DNA of 64,000 nt from an uncultured Polaribacter sp. (GCA_943846595.1 OX044355.1:1724199-1788198), one strand, 5' to 3'. Shown: positions 35,892 through 45,962, counted from the first letter of the stretch. The notes: generated by a model from the letters alone, not told the origin. Translations and numbers: made by a program.

Positions 35892-36862
35892 TAGAAAATT
35901 CCTTCTTTTATTAAATCGTGTAAATGAACAACACCGATATATTTATTCTCCGAATCTGTTACTAAAATTTGGGTAATACTATTGTTTTCTAATCTTTCTA
36001 ATGCTTCAACCGCCATTGCATCATGATGTATTGTTTTTGGTTTTTTCCCCATGATATCTTTGGCAATTAAACTGTCAATTTTAGTCGATTTACTCAACAT
36101 TCTTCGAATATCTCCGTCAGTAATAATTCCAACGATTGTATTCTTAGCATCTAGAACAGCAGTTACTCCTAATCTTTTTTCAGAAATTTCTACAATTACA
36201 TTAGCAATACTGTCCTTTTCTAAAACTTGAGGCACTTGATTGTTCTTAATTAAATCTGAAACTCTTAGGTAGAGTTGTTTCCCCAGTGCACCACCAGGGT
36301 GGTATTTCGCAAAATCTTTGCTGCTAAAGTTGTTTAATTTCAACAAACAAACAGCAATCGCATCTCCCATAACGAGTTGTGCTGTTGTGCTGGTCGTTGG
36401 CGCTAGGTTGTTGGGACAAGCTTCCTTTTCTACAAAAGTATTTAAAGGGAAATCTGCATTTTTACCTAAAAAGGAATCGATATTTCCTGTAATCGCAATA
36501 ATTTTATTTCCATAATTTTTGATCAATGGGACTAAAACTTTTATTTCGGGTGTGTTTCCACTCTTAGAAATACAAATAACAACATCGTCTTTTTGAACAT
36601 TTCCTAAGTCCCCATGAATTGCATCAGCAGCATGCATAAAAATAGCAGGAGTTCCTGTAGAATTTAAAGTGGCGACAATTTTATTTGCAATATTGGCACT
36701 TTTACCAATACCGGTTACAATGACACGACCTTTGGATGCAAGTATAAAAATTATTGCTTTTGCAAAATTATCATCTATTAAATTTGCAAGATTTGCAATT
36801 GCATCGCTTTCTAAAAGGATGGTTTCTTTTGCTGTATTTAGTATAGAATTGTTATTTTTCAA
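35891..36862 (-). CDS. KpsF/GutQ-family sugar-phosphate isomerase (arabinose-5-phosphate isomerase)
   Basis: A 323-residue protein with an N-terminal SIS domain (about 35-180: GRVIVTGIGKSANIANKI, ISKSGNTPEI, and the HPGGALGK motif that ends the domain) followed by two CBS domains (about 205-320). This is the arrangement of KdsD/KpsF, which converts ribulose-5-P to arabinose-5-P, the precursor of Kdo. KdsC, two steps later, is at 6092-6616. Downstream tatC overlaps the stop. The transcript probably begins in the 150-base gap shared with recQ. Confidence 0.94.
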   Translation of the reverse strand: MKNNNSILNTAKETILLESDAIANLANLIDDNFAKAIIFILASKGRVIVTGIGKSANIANKIVATLNSTGTPAIFMHAADAIHGDLGNVQKDDVVICISKSGNTPEIKVLVPLIKNYGNKIIAITGNIDSFLGKNADFPLNTFVEKEACPNNLAPTTSTTAQLVMGDAIAVCLLKLNNFSSKDFAKYHPGGALGKQLYLRVSDLIKNNQVPQVLEKDSIANVIVEISEKRLGVTAVLDAKNTIVGIITDGDIRRMLSKSTKIDSLIAKDIMGKKPKTIHHDAMAVEALERLENNSITQILVTDSENKYIGVVHLHDLIKEGIF

Positions 36863-36957
36863 GTTTTATGGTTTTATCATAATAAAAAAAGTCTTATCTT
36901 TAAATTATTATTAGTGGCAAAATTACTACAAATAATTATAGCACTGAAATAAATGCA

Positions 36958-36986
36958 TTTGCATTCTTAAAAAAGATTTATATTTA
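36958..36986 (+). promoter_or_regulatory. Candidate promoter of recQ
   Basis: TTTG at 36958-36961 and TATATTTA at 36979-36986 (one mismatch to TAnnTTTG) with a 17-base spacer. The start codon lies 30 bases on. Confidence 0.5.
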
Positions 36987-37016
36987 AGCATTAAATACAC
37001 ATACCCCCAAGCCCAA

Positions 37017-39200
37017 ATGGATTTACACAGTCCTCTGAAAAAATTTTTTGGATTTAATAAATTTAAAGGATTACAAGAAAAAGTTATCAAAAGTATTATT
37101 AATGGTGATAATACCTTTGTGATTATGCCAACTGGTGGTGGTAAGTCATTATGTTATCAACTCCCCGCATTAATGTCTGAAGGAACTGCAATTGTAGTTT
37201 CTCCTTTAATTGCTTTAATGAAAAATCAAGTAGATGCCATTCGTGGAATCTCAGAGCATCATGGGATTGCACATGTTTTAAATTCATCCTTAAATAAAAC
37301 AGATGTCAACCAAGTAAAAGCAGATATTGTAAGTGGAATCACAAAGCTTCTATATGTTGCCCCAGAATCCTTAATAAAAGAGGAGTATGCTAGTTTTTTA
37401 AGGAATCAGAAAATATCCTTTGTCGCCATTGATGAGGCGCATTGTATTTCTGAGTGGGGACATGATTTTAGACCTGAATATAGAAATCTTAAACACATTA
37501 TCAAAGCGATTGATAATGTTCCTATTATTGGTCTAACTGCTACTGCTACAGAAAAAGTTCAAGAAGATATTTTAAAAACATTAGGAATTTCAGATGCAAA
37601 TCGGTTTAAAGCGTCCTTTAATAGAGCCAATCTATTTTACGAAGTACGTCCAAAAACCAAAGAAGTAGAAAAAGATATCATTCGTTTTGTAAAACAGCGT
37701 ATTGGGAAATCTGGAATCATCTACTGTTTAAGTAGAAAAAAGGTTGAAGAAGTCGCCCAAATATTGCAAGTAAATGGCATCAAGGCAGTTCCTTATCATG
37801 CAGGGTTAGATGCCAAAACTCGGGTAAAACATCAAGATATGTTTTTAATGGAAGATTGTGATGTTGTTGTTGCAACAATTGCATTTGGTATGGGAATTGA
37901 TAAGCCAGATGTTCGGTATGTAATTCATCATGACATTCCAAAAAGTTTAGAAAGTTATTATCAAGAAACAGGTAGAGCGGGCCGTGATGACGGTGAAGGC
38001 TATTGTTTGGCTTTTTATGCATACAAAGATATTGAGAAATTAGAGAAATTTATGGCAAGTAAGCCTGTTGCAGAACAGGAAATTGGACATGCCCTATTGC
38101 AAGAAGTAGTTGGCTATGCTGAAACTTCAATGAATCGTAGAAAATACTTATTGCATTATTTTGGTGAAGAATTCGACGAAATAAACGGAGCTGGTGCAAC
38201 AATGGATGACAATTCCAAAAATCCAAAAGTAAAACATGAAGCAAAAGAGAACGTTATTAAACTTCTTTCGGTAATTAAAGATACCCTGCAGAAATACAAA
38301 TCAAAAGAAGTTGTAAATACTTTAGTCGGTAAAGAAAATGCTTTATTAACTTCTCACAGAACCCACAAACAACCCTTTTTTGGAATTGGTCGAGATCGAT
38401 CTCCATCCTATTGGATGGCACTGATACGCCAGGTTTTAGTAGTCAATTTTATTCGAAAAGAAATTGAACAATATGGCGTACTTAAATTAACAACGATTGG
38501 GTTAGAATATATTGCCAATCCTACTTCTTTTTTAATGACTGAAGATCACTCTTATAATGAGGGAGATGACAATTCAATCATTGTAAACACAAAAACTCTG
38601 GGTGGAATTGCTGATATAAAATTGATAAAAATATTAAAAGACTTGCGGAAAAAAGTTGCCAATAAATTTGAGGTTCCTCCGTTTGCTGTTTTTCAAGATT
38701 CTTCTCTAGATGATATGGCGTTAAAATATCCGATCAATTTAGACGAACTCTCAAAAGTACATGGAGTTGGAGAAGGGAAAGCTAGAAAGTTTGGAAAGGA
38801 ATTTATAAAAATTATTGCCGATTATGTTGCCGAATACGACATTTTAAAACCAGATGACTTAATTGTAAAAAGTACTGGAGTAAACTCAGGATTAAAACTT
38901 TATATCATTCAAAATACTGATAGAAAACTTCCTTTAGAAGACATTGCCAAATCAAAAGGTTTGAAGCTAGATGAACTTATTAAAGAAATGGAAGCGATTA
39001 TTTTTTCTGGGACAAAGTTAGACGTTAACTATGCGTTAGACGATTTGTTGGATGAAGATCAACAAGAAGAAATACACGAGTATTTTATGGAAGCTGAATC
39101 GGATAGTATTCAGGAAGCAATTGATGAGTTTGATGGAGAATACGATTTTGATGAACTCCGATTGATGCGAATCAAATTTATTAATGAAGTAGGAAATTAA
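37017..39200 (+). CDS. recQ: ATP-dependent DNA helicase RecQ
   Basis: A 727-residue RecQ helicase. Motif I MPTGGGKSLCYQLP (about residue 39), motif II AIDEAHCISEWGHDFRPEY, motif III LTATAT, and motif VI QETGRAGRDDGEG are intact. The RQC domain follows (zinc-binding and winged-helix regions) and an HRDC-like segment (KILKDLRKKVANKFEVPPFAVF, about 535-600), then an acidic tail. The zinc-binding region reads SMNRRKYLLHYFGEEFDE followed by INGAGATMDD, so the four Cys of E. coli RecQ are not present. It unwinds recombination and replication intermediates. It is a single gene. Confidence 0.96.
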   Translation: MDLHSPLKKFFGFNKFKGLQEKVIKSIINGDNTFVIMPTGGGKSLCYQLPALMSEGTAIVVSPLIALMKNQVDAIRGISEHHGIAHVLNSSLNKTDVNQVKADIVSGITKLLYVAPESLIKEEYASFLRNQKISFVAIDEAHCISEWGHDFRPEYRNLKHIIKAIDNVPIIGLTATATEKVQEDILKTLGISDANRFKASFNRANLFYEVRPKTKEVEKDIIRFVKQRIGKSGIIYCLSRKKVEEVAQILQVNGIKAVPYHAGLDAKTRVKHQDMFLMEDCDVVVATIAFGMGIDKPDVRYVIHHDIPKSLESYYQETGRAGRDDGEGYCLAFYAYKDIEKLEKFMASKPVAEQEIGHALLQEVVGYAETSMNRRKYLLHYFGEEFDEINGAGATMDDNSKNPKVKHEAKENVIKLLSVIKDTLQKYKSKEVVNTLVGKENALLTSHRTHKQPFFGIGRDRSPSYWMALIRQVLVVNFIRKEIEQYGVLKLTTIGLEYIANPTSFLMTEDHSYNEGDDNSIIVNTKTLGGIADIKLIKILKDLRKKVANKFEVPPFAVFQDSSLDDMALKYPINLDELSKVHGVGEGKARKFGKEFIKIIADYVAEYDILKPDDLIVKSTGVNSGLKLYIIQNTDRKLPLEDIAKSKGLKLDELIKEMEAIIFSGTKLDVNYALDDLLDEDQQEEIHEYFMEAESDSIQEAIDEFDGEYDFDELRLMRIKFINEVGN

Positions 39201-39220
39201 TTTAAAAGTCTGCTTTCCGA

Positions 39221-39898
39221 TTATAAAGTAAAGATCGTGAGTAAAATACCAATAAGTATCGCTGTAAATTTCTGAATATTAAATTTGTGATTCTCTGAAC
39301 TTTCAAACAGAATAATTGTAGAGATGTGTAAAAAAACTCCAATTATTAATGCAGTGATCTCTGAAGCATAGGTGTTGAAAAACAGTATTTTATCGCCTAT
39401 TAACATACCCAATGGACTCATCAATCCAAAGAAAAGTAAAAAAGTAAATACTATTTTTTTAGCATATTTTATGTGCAATAAAAAAGTGGTTAATACGATT
39501 GCAATCGGAATTTTATGAACTACAATTGCCCACAATAAATTATAACCAGCATTGTGTATTGGCAACCCCTCCGAAAATGCATGGATACACAAACTGATAA
39601 ATAATAGGCTTGGAAAGCTTTTATCATTGGTATGTATATGTACATGACCATGTTCTGCTCCTTTCGAAAAAGATTCCAATACAGATTGTAATATAATTCC
39701 AATTAAGATATAAATCCCAATGCTTTTGTAGTCATTACCATCTATATAAACTTCTGGTAATAAGTGTAAAATAGTTACAGATAGTAAATAAGCACCGCTA
39801 AAGGCTAAAAGTAATTGTACAAATTTCTTGCTTGGTTTCAATAATAAAACAAGTGCTACACCTAGTACAACAGAAAGAATAAGTAAAATATAATTCAT
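39221..39898 (-). CDS. ZIP-family metal transporter
   Basis: A 225-residue integral membrane protein with about seven to eight hydrophobic segments. The His-rich motif GHVHIHTND in the cytoplasmic loop and the helix IHAFSEGLPIHNAG, with the metal-site HxFxEG, plus VHKIPIAIVL are ZIP family features. It imports zinc or another divalent metal. Its start is directly next to the stop of the methyltransferase gene (39899), making them an operon. Confidence 0.9.
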   Translation of the reverse strand: MNYILLILSVVLGVALVLLLKPSKKFVQLLLAFSGAYLLSVTILHLLPEVYIDGNDYKSIGIYILIGIILQSVLESFSKGAEHGHVHIHTNDKSFPSLLFISLCIHAFSEGLPIHNAGYNLLWAIVVHKIPIAIVLTTFLLHIKYAKKIVFTFLLFFGLMSPLGMLIGDKILFFNTYASEITALIIGVFLHISTIILFESSENHKFNIQKFTAILIGILLTIFTL

Positions 39899-40624
39899 TT
39901 ATTTGGCAACTAAAATTAAACGATCAGAAGTGTTTTTTTCAAAAGTAGTTAAATTATAATCACCAAAGATCGCAACTAATTGAAAACCTACCTTATTTAA
40001 ATAGGAAGTCATTTTTGATAAATCTAAATACTTTACACGCTCTGTATAGGAGTAAGCTGTATTCGCTTCAGTAAATGTGATGTGTTTTAAAATAAAACCG
40101 TTTTTAATTTCTCTTCGTATGTTGAAGGTAATTTCCTCAACAATTTTTGTTTCTTCTTTGACCAATGTTGCCTCCAACTTCGTGGCATTTAAAAAGTCGA
40201 AAACAAAAAGACCATTTTTGTTCAATCCTTTTTTAATATTTCTTAAAACCTTAATATCGTCTCGATCGTCTTCAAAATAACCAAAACTTGTAAAAAGATT
40301 GAAAATTGCATCATAGGTATGATCAATAGGATCTCTCATGTCCCAAACTTCGAAATTTAGATTTTCATTTTCGAACTGTTTTGCATGTAAAATACTGTTT
40401 TCAGACAAATCACCTCCAGTAACCTTGTATCCTAAAGAATTTAAATAAATAGAATGTCGTCCTTTACCACAAGGTAGATCTGCAATATGTGCCCCTTTTT
40501 TCAGGTTTAAAAATGCAGTGATATTTTGCATAAATAACTGAGCATCAGAATCATTCCTGTTTTTATATAAAATGTGATAATAAGAGGTGTTAAACCATTC
40601 TGTAAACCAATCTTTTGTTTTCAT
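39899..40624 (-). CDS. Class I SAM-dependent methyltransferase
   Basis: A 241-residue methyltransferase. Motif I is GAHIADLPCGKGRHSIYLNSLGYKVTGGD (about residues 38-66), with the motif-II Asp in VTGGDLS and motif IV in YDAIFNLFTSFGYF. The N-terminal WFTEWFNTSYYHILYKNRND is a recognised lead segment of a flavobacterial family. The acceptor is unknown. It is the first gene of an operon with the ZIP transporter, with no spacer, and is divergent from the THUMP methyltransferase. Confidence 0.9.
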   Translation of the reverse strand: MKTKDWFTEWFNTSYYHILYKNRNDSDAQLFMQNITAFLNLKKGAHIADLPCGKGRHSIYLNSLGYKVTGGDLSENSILHAKQFENENLNFEVWDMRDPIDHTYDAIFNLFTSFGYFEDDRDDIKVLRNIKKGLNKNGLFVFDFLNATKLEATLVKEETKIVEEITFNIRREIKNGFILKHITFTEANTAYSYTERVKYLDLSKMTSYLNKVGFQLVAIFGDYNLTTFEKNTSDRLILVAK

Positions 40625-40686
40625 ACGTTTTAAAAAGAATGTAAAAGTAACTAATTATAGTTGCTTGTAAAATGATATTTAGAAAC

Positions 40687-40719
40687 TTTGAAATATCATT
40701 TTTATAAAATGTATTTTTG
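40687..40719 (+). promoter_or_regulatory. Promoter of the THUMP methyltransferase gene
   Basis: TTTG at 40687-40690 and TATTTTTG at 40712-40719, 21 bases apart. It overlaps an upstream in-frame ATG (40688), which supports the start at 40736. Confidence 0.75.
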
Positions 40720-40735
40720 CAATGAATTTTACAAT

Positions 40736-41977
40736 ATGGAGAAAGATTTTAAAATGGTGGCAACCACCATGTTCGGTTTAGAAGGAGTATTAGCAAAAGA
40801 GTTAGCAAACCTAGGTGCCAAAGAGGTGACAGAGGCAGTTAGAAGTGTCTCTTTTAAAGGAGATACAGGTTTCTTATACAAAGCAAATATTGCTTTAAGA
40901 ACTGCGATACGTATTTTAAAACCGATAAAAGTTACTAAAATCTATGATGAAGAAGATTTGTATGATGCCGTTAAAAAAGTGAAATGGGAAAAATACTTAG
41001 ACATTGATGGTACTTTTGCAATCGGTGCCGTTTCTAACTCTGTGAACTTACCCAATCACTCCCACTATATTGCCTTAAAATCGAAAGATGCAATTGCGGA
41101 TTATTTTAGAGACAAATTTGGCAAGCGACCAGATGTTGATGTTGCTTATCCAGATTTGAAAATTCACATTCATATAAAAAACGATTACTTAACGATTTCA
41201 TTGGATTCCTCTGGAGATTCCTTGCACAAGCGTGGATATAGAACTGCAACGAATATTGCACCCATCAACGAAGTTTTGGCTGCTGGAATGGTACTACTCT
41301 CTGGTTATCGTGGCGAAGAGAATTTTATTGACCCGATGTGTGGTTCTGGAACAATTTTAATTGAAGCCGCCATGATTGCCAATAATATTCCTGCCAATAT
41401 CAATAGAAAACGTTTTGGTTTTGAAACATGGAAAGATTATGACGAAGAATTGTATTTCATTATTCAGGATGCTTTATTAAAGAAAATTAGGAGCTCCCAC
41501 TTTAAAATTATGGGATTTGACAAAGCGCCTTCTGCCATTCAGAAAGCGGAGACAAATATAAAAGAAGCAAATTTAGATGAGTTTATTGGGGTGCATCACG
41601 TAAATTTTTTCAATTCTAAAAAAGAGGTTTTTGGAAAAACAACCATGATCTTCAATCCGCCTTATGGTGAGCGTTTAACTCTAGACACTAACGAGTTTTA
41701 CGGTAAAATAGGGGATACGTTGAAACACAATTATCCAAACTCTACCGCTTGGTTAATTACCTCGGACGTTCAAGCATTAAAAAATGTAGGATTGCGGACC
41801 TCTAAAAGAATTCCTTTAAAGAACGGTGATTTAGATTGTCGTTACGTGAAGTATGAATTGTACGAAGGATCTCGTAAGTTTAAGAAAAACCAACAAGACT
41901 CTCCAACAGCAAACTCAACTTCAGAAGCTGCAATCGTTAAGGAAATTACGATTGAGGAAAACACCACAAAAGAATAA
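40736..41977 (+). CDS. THUMP-domain class I RNA methyltransferase (RlmL/Trm14-like)
   Basis: A 413-residue protein. The N-terminal THUMP domain (about 8-165: MFGLEGVLAKELANLGA, VNLPNHSHYIALKSKDAIADYF) is followed by a methyltransferase domain with motif I FIDPMCGSGTILIEAAM (about 197-213) and catalytic motif IV IFNPPYGERL (about 307-316). NPPY indicates N-methylation of a base, as in the RlmL N-terminal half that makes m2G2445 of 23S rRNA. The start at 40736 is chosen because the promoter overlaps the earlier ATG. A charged low-complexity tail (residues 385-413) ends it. Confidence 0.93.
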   Translation: MEKDFKMVATTMFGLEGVLAKELANLGAKEVTEAVRSVSFKGDTGFLYKANIALRTAIRILKPIKVTKIYDEEDLYDAVKKVKWEKYLDIDGTFAIGAVSNSVNLPNHSHYIALKSKDAIADYFRDKFGKRPDVDVAYPDLKIHIHIKNDYLTISLDSSGDSLHKRGYRTATNIAPINEVLAAGMVLLSGYRGEENFIDPMCGSGTILIEAAMIANNIPANINRKRFGFETWKDYDEELYFIIQDALLKKIRSSHFKIMGFDKAPSAIQKAETNIKEANLDEFIGVHHVNFFNSKKEVFGKTTMIFNPPYGERLTLDTNEFYGKIGDTLKHNYPNSTAWLITSDVQALKNVGLRTSKRIPLKNGDLDCRYVKYELYEGSRKFKKNQQDSPTANSTSEAAIVKEITIEENTTKE

Positions 41978-42012
41978 ATAATTAGCAGCATATCCATTAT
42001 TAAAATTTTTCT

Positions 42013-42885
42013 TTATTTTAACACCAATGCAGTCCATTCTTCAGGACTTTCCAACATTGGGAAATGACCGCAATTTTCTATCCAATATAATTTGTTATTT
42101 GGAATTTCAGTTGCGAGTAATGTTGCAATTCTGGCAACTGCTACCGGGTCTCTTTTTGCCCAAATAATTTTTGTTGGTATTTTTGTTTCTTTTAATGCAC
42201 CAATCCATCGGTGCCAAAACGTGTATCGCTCTACCATATAGGAACTTAAAAGGTGAATTACTGCACGCCCGTTATTGTGTTCTAATTGGGCCCAGATTTC
42301 AATAAGTTCTTTTTCTGAGGCCTGTGTTTTATCAAAATAGACATTCCGAAGATTTTTGCTAAAAATAGCGTAATTCGTAAGTTTAGCGATCCATTTTCCA
42401 GTGTATTTATTTTTTAATAATTTTTGAATAGTTCGTAACTGAGAAAGTTCTATGTGCACAGAGCCATTACACATTATTAGGGCATTGATTTGTAAATTGA
42501 TTTGCAGTTTATTGTGTCTCGCTAAAATTTCTGTACAAACACTCGTGCCATAATCATGGGCAAAAAGTGTTACCTCTTTGACACCCATTTGTTTCCAAAG
42601 TTGCAAAGCAACATCTGCTTGTTCAATTAAAGAATAGGAATAATCGAGCGGTTTGTCAGAAAAACCAAAACCAAGGTGATCGTGGAGGATTACACGGTAT
42701 TTTTCACTCAGCTGTGGTAACACTTTGTAATAATCATACGAGGAAGTTGGGTAGCCGTGCAATAGCACTAGTGTTTTTTTATTATTGGCGGATGAATTTG
42801 AATTTACTGCAGTGTCAATTACAAAAATTTTTCTTCCAAATACAGTTACAAAACCTCCTTTATTTCTCCATTCCTGTGCCCTCAT
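42013..42885 (-). CDS. Alpha/beta hydrolase (epoxide hydrolase/dehalogenase-like)
   Basis: A 290-residue alpha/beta-fold hydrolase. The oxyanion-hole motif is LVLLHGYPTSSYDYYK (about residues 39-54). The nucleophile elbow LFAHDYGTSV has Asp111 rather than Ser, as in epoxide hydrolases and haloalkane dehalogenases. The catalytic His is in ENCGHFPMLESPEEW. A helical cap (about 130-215) contains Tyr/Trp residues. The substrate is unknown. It has a single-gene layout, convergent with the THUMP methyltransferase and divergent from priA. Confidence 0.9.
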   Translation of the reverse strand: MRAQEWRNKGGFVTVFGRKIFVIDTAVNSNSSANNKKTLVLLHGYPTSSYDYYKVLPQLSEKYRVILHDHLGFGFSDKPLDYSYSLIEQADVALQLWKQMGVKEVTLFAHDYGTSVCTEILARHNKLQINLQINALIMCNGSVHIELSQLRTIQKLLKNKYTGKWIAKLTNYAIFSKNLRNVYFDKTQASEKELIEIWAQLEHNNGRAVIHLLSSYMVERYTFWHRWIGALKETKIPTKIIWAKRDPVAVARIATLLATEIPNNKLYWIENCGHFPMLESPEEWTALVLK

Positions 42886-43041
42886 ATTTGTTGCTGTTTT
42901 CTAATGACAATGTAGTGATTTTTATGTAATTTTGAGTTTCAATTTTCTTAGGTCTTAAAGAGTGGAATTACAAGGTGAATTTTAAAATTTATAACTGCTC
43001 TTATAATTCTATTAGAAATAATACCCTAAAATTTAGATTTC

Positions 43042-45486
43042 TTGTCCTACTTTATAGATGTTGTTTTGCCCATACCGATTCAGAAAACGTTTACGTATTC
43101 AGTAACCGAGGAGGAAGCAAGTTTCTTACAAAAAGGAATGCGTGTGGCTGTTTCATTTGGAAAAACCAAAATGTATACGGGACTAGTTTTTAATATTCAT
43201 CAAATAGCACCGATGCTTTATGAGGCAAAGGAAATTCATCAAATTTTAGATGAAGTGCCTTTGGTCAACGAAAAACAATTAAATCATTGGAAATGGATTG
43301 CTGATTACTACATGTGCTCCTTAGGCGATGTATATAGAGCTGCTTTGCCATCTGCTTTTTTATTAGAAAGCGAAACTATTATTACAAAAAATAAACAAGA
43401 AATTGATCCATTGAAATTATTGGATGATGAATTTCTTATTTACGAGGCTTTGCAACATCAGTCTCAGTTAACCATACACCAAGTAGCCGCAATTCTAGGA
43501 AAGAAAAAAGTAATGCCAACAGTAAACGGTCTTCTTGAAAAATCGGCCATCAGTGTTCAAGAAGAAATTTACGAACAATACAAACCAAAATTGATTAAGT
43601 ATGTTCGTTTGCATGCAAATTATGCAACAGATACTTCTTTGGAAACCTTATTAGAATCTTTATCTAGAGCAAAAAAACAACGCGAAGCGGTATTGAGTTT
43701 CTTTCAATTATCAGCAAACAAAAAACCCATAAAAGCAAAAGATTTAGAAGAGCAAGCAAACGTTTCTGCTACCATCATAAAGTCTTTAGTGGATAAAAAT
43801 ATTTTTGAGTTCTACCAGATTCAAATTGATAGAATTAGTTTCAAGGGGACTACCAATGATTTAAAGAAACTCAATAAATTTCAGGAATTTGCGTTGAAAG
43901 AAATCAAAGAAACCTTTACAACAAAAGATGTAACACTTTTACACGGAATTACGAGTTCTGGGAAAACAGAAGTGTATGCAAAATTGATTCAAGAGGTTTT
44001 AGATGCTGGAAAGCAAGTTTTATTTTTATTGCCCGAAATTGCATTGACTACGCAAATTATAACTCGCTTACAGGTGTATTTTGGAAATCAAATTTCTGTT
44101 TTTCATTCTAAATACTCCATGAATGAAAGGGTAGAAGTTTGGAGAAATGTTTTAGAAAACAAATCAAAAGCAGGAATTCTTTTAGGAGCAAGATCTGCGC
44201 TCTTTTTGCCTTTTTCAAACTTGGGATTAATTGTTGTAGATGAAGAGCATGAAACTTCTTACAAACAGTTTGAACCTTCTCCAAGATACAATGCGCGTGA
44301 TGCTGCTATTGTTTTGGCAAAATTGCATGCTGCAAAAATTTTGCTAGGTTCGGCAACACCTTCATTAGAAAGTTACTTTAATACAGCACAAAACAAATAT
44401 GGCTTGGTAGCTTTAAATAGACGTCATGGAGATGTTCAATTGCCAAAAATTGAGTTGATTGATGTTAAAGAAAAACAACGTAAAAAAGAAATGAAAGGGC
44501 ATTTTTCGGACCGAATGCTGTTGTTAATTCAGGAAGCTTTAGACGCAAAAGAGCAAGTAATTTTATTTCAAAATAGACGGGGGTATTCTCCCGTAGTGGA
44601 ATGCAAGACATGTGGTGTATCACCTGAATGTCCAAATTGTGATGTAACGCTTACTTTTCACAAATTCAAACAGGAATTGCGTTGTCATTATTGCAACTAT
44701 CAGCGTGCCATGCCCAATAGCTGTGGTGCGTGTGGTAGCAATACACTCAACACAAAAGGCTTTGGTACTGAGCAAATTGAAATGGAATTAAAAGTACTCT
44801 TTCCCGATTTTAAAATTGGTCGAATGGATTTAGATACGACGCGAGGAAAGCATGGATATCAAAAAATTATTACTGCTTTTGAATCCAAAGAAATCGATAT
44901 TTTGGTAGGAACTCAAATGTTGTCTAAAGGATTGGATTTTGAGAATGTTTCTTTGGTGGGAATTTTAAATGCGGATACCATGTTGAATTTTCCAGATTTC
45001 AGAGCCCATGAACGTGCCTATCAAATGATGGTGCAAGTTTCGGGAAGGGCAGGAAGAAGTAAAAAGCAAGGAAATGTAGCCATTCAAACCTACAATCCCA
45101 ATCATCAAATTTTACAACAAGTTTCCACTACGCGTTACGCCGAAATGTACAAAGAGCAGTTGCAAGAACGCTGGCAGTATAAATATCCACCGTATTATCG
45201 ATTGATAAAAATTACCTTAAAGCATCGTGATTATAGCAAAGTAGACAAAGGAATTGATTGGCTTGCAAAGGCTTTACAACAATCTTTTGGCGAATTTGTT
45301 TTAGGACCCACTGCACCAGCAGTTTCAAGAATTCGAAATCAGTATATTAAGAATTTAGTGATTAAAATTCCGCCCAAACAGTCTTTGGTAAATACTAAAA
45401 ATCAAATTACTAAAATTAGAAACACCTTTGAAGCGGTAAGTGATTTTAGACCAATTCGGTTTGTTATTGATGTGGATGCGTACTAA
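43042..45486 (+). CDS. priA: Primosomal protein N' (PriA)
   Basis: An 814-residue superfamily 2 helicase that restarts stalled replication forks. The N-terminal DNA-binding domain begins SYFIDVVLPIPIQKTFTY. Walker A is GITSSGKTEVYAKL and motif II IVVDEEHE. The zinc region has paired CxxC motifs (CKTCG, CPNCD, CHYCN, CGACG), and motif VI QVSGRAGR is present. The start is TTG at 43042. The ORF has no earlier in-frame ATG, and the N-terminus aligns with the family. It is a single gene. Confidence 0.96.
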   Translation: MSYFIDVVLPIPIQKTFTYSVTEEEASFLQKGMRVAVSFGKTKMYTGLVFNIHQIAPMLYEAKEIHQILDEVPLVNEKQLNHWKWIADYYMCSLGDVYRAALPSAFLLESETIITKNKQEIDPLKLLDDEFLIYEALQHQSQLTIHQVAAILGKKKVMPTVNGLLEKSAISVQEEIYEQYKPKLIKYVRLHANYATDTSLETLLESLSRAKKQREAVLSFFQLSANKKPIKAKDLEEQANVSATIIKSLVDKNIFEFYQIQIDRISFKGTTNDLKKLNKFQEFALKEIKETFTTKDVTLLHGITSSGKTEVYAKLIQEVLDAGKQVLFLLPEIALTTQIITRLQVYFGNQISVFHSKYSMNERVEVWRNVLENKSKAGILLGARSALFLPFSNLGLIVVDEEHETSYKQFEPSPRYNARDAAIVLAKLHAAKILLGSATPSLESYFNTAQNKYGLVALNRRHGDVQLPKIELIDVKEKQRKKEMKGHFSDRMLLLIQEALDAKEQVILFQNRRGYSPVVECKTCGVSPECPNCDVTLTFHKFKQELRCHYCNYQRAMPNSCGACGSNTLNTKGFGTEQIEMELKVLFPDFKIGRMDLDTTRGKHGYQKIITAFESKEIDILVGTQMLSKGLDFENVSLVGILNADTMLNFPDFRAHERAYQMMVQVSGRAGRSKKQGNVAIQTYNPNHQILQQVSTTRYAEMYKEQLQERWQYKYPPYYRLIKITLKHRDYSKVDKGIDWLAKALQQSFGEFVLGPTAPAVSRIRNQYIKNLVIKIPPKQSLVNTKNQITKIRNTFEAVSDFRPIRFVIDVDAY

Positions 45487-45962
45487 AATTTCTTTTATCA
45501 CGAATTAGACATTTGGTTACATAGCATCTTCTCTTTCCATTCAATATAATTTTCTTCTCATCAATGAGTACTGATCTATTTTTTTAAAAAATTTAGCAAC
45601 CTTTTATTGATTAAATTAAATATCAGCAGTTGTAGATACTTTCAGTCACTAAAATATTATTTTATTAAACTTCCTTCAGCTTTCGTTCATTGGTGTATCA
45701 ATCTACTAGTTTGTATGTAAAATATGATATGAACCCATTGTTTAAAAATATAAAAATTAGAACTATTTCCCTTGGAGTTCGATTGGATTTAAATTGAGGG
45801 TTTCTAATTAGGAAAATCAATACGATATGAAATTTTTAAAACAATGATCGGAGTTCCTTTACGAAGATTAAAAAACCTTTGAAATATTGTTCATAAGATG
45901 TTTTATATAACAAAAAAGTCACTATATTTGCAGCCTTAAAATTAATCAATAAATATTTAATT
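45487..45962 (+). other. Long intergenic region with rpsF promoter
   Basis: This 476-base gap has no supportable gene. TATATTTG (-7 type) at 45923-45930 lies 33 bases before rpsF, with no good TTG at the standard distance. A 22-codon ORF at 45729-45797 (MNPLFKNIKIRTISLGVRLD) resembles the last strand of a TonB receptor and may be a gene remnant. I see no other structure. A ribosomal-protein leader could be hidden here but is not recognisable by eye. Confidence 0.6.

Noticed and set aside
45729..45797. 22-codon ORF resembling the end of a TonB receptor
   Set aside because: It is too short to support as a gene or even as a firm relic, and no upstream receptor sequence is found.
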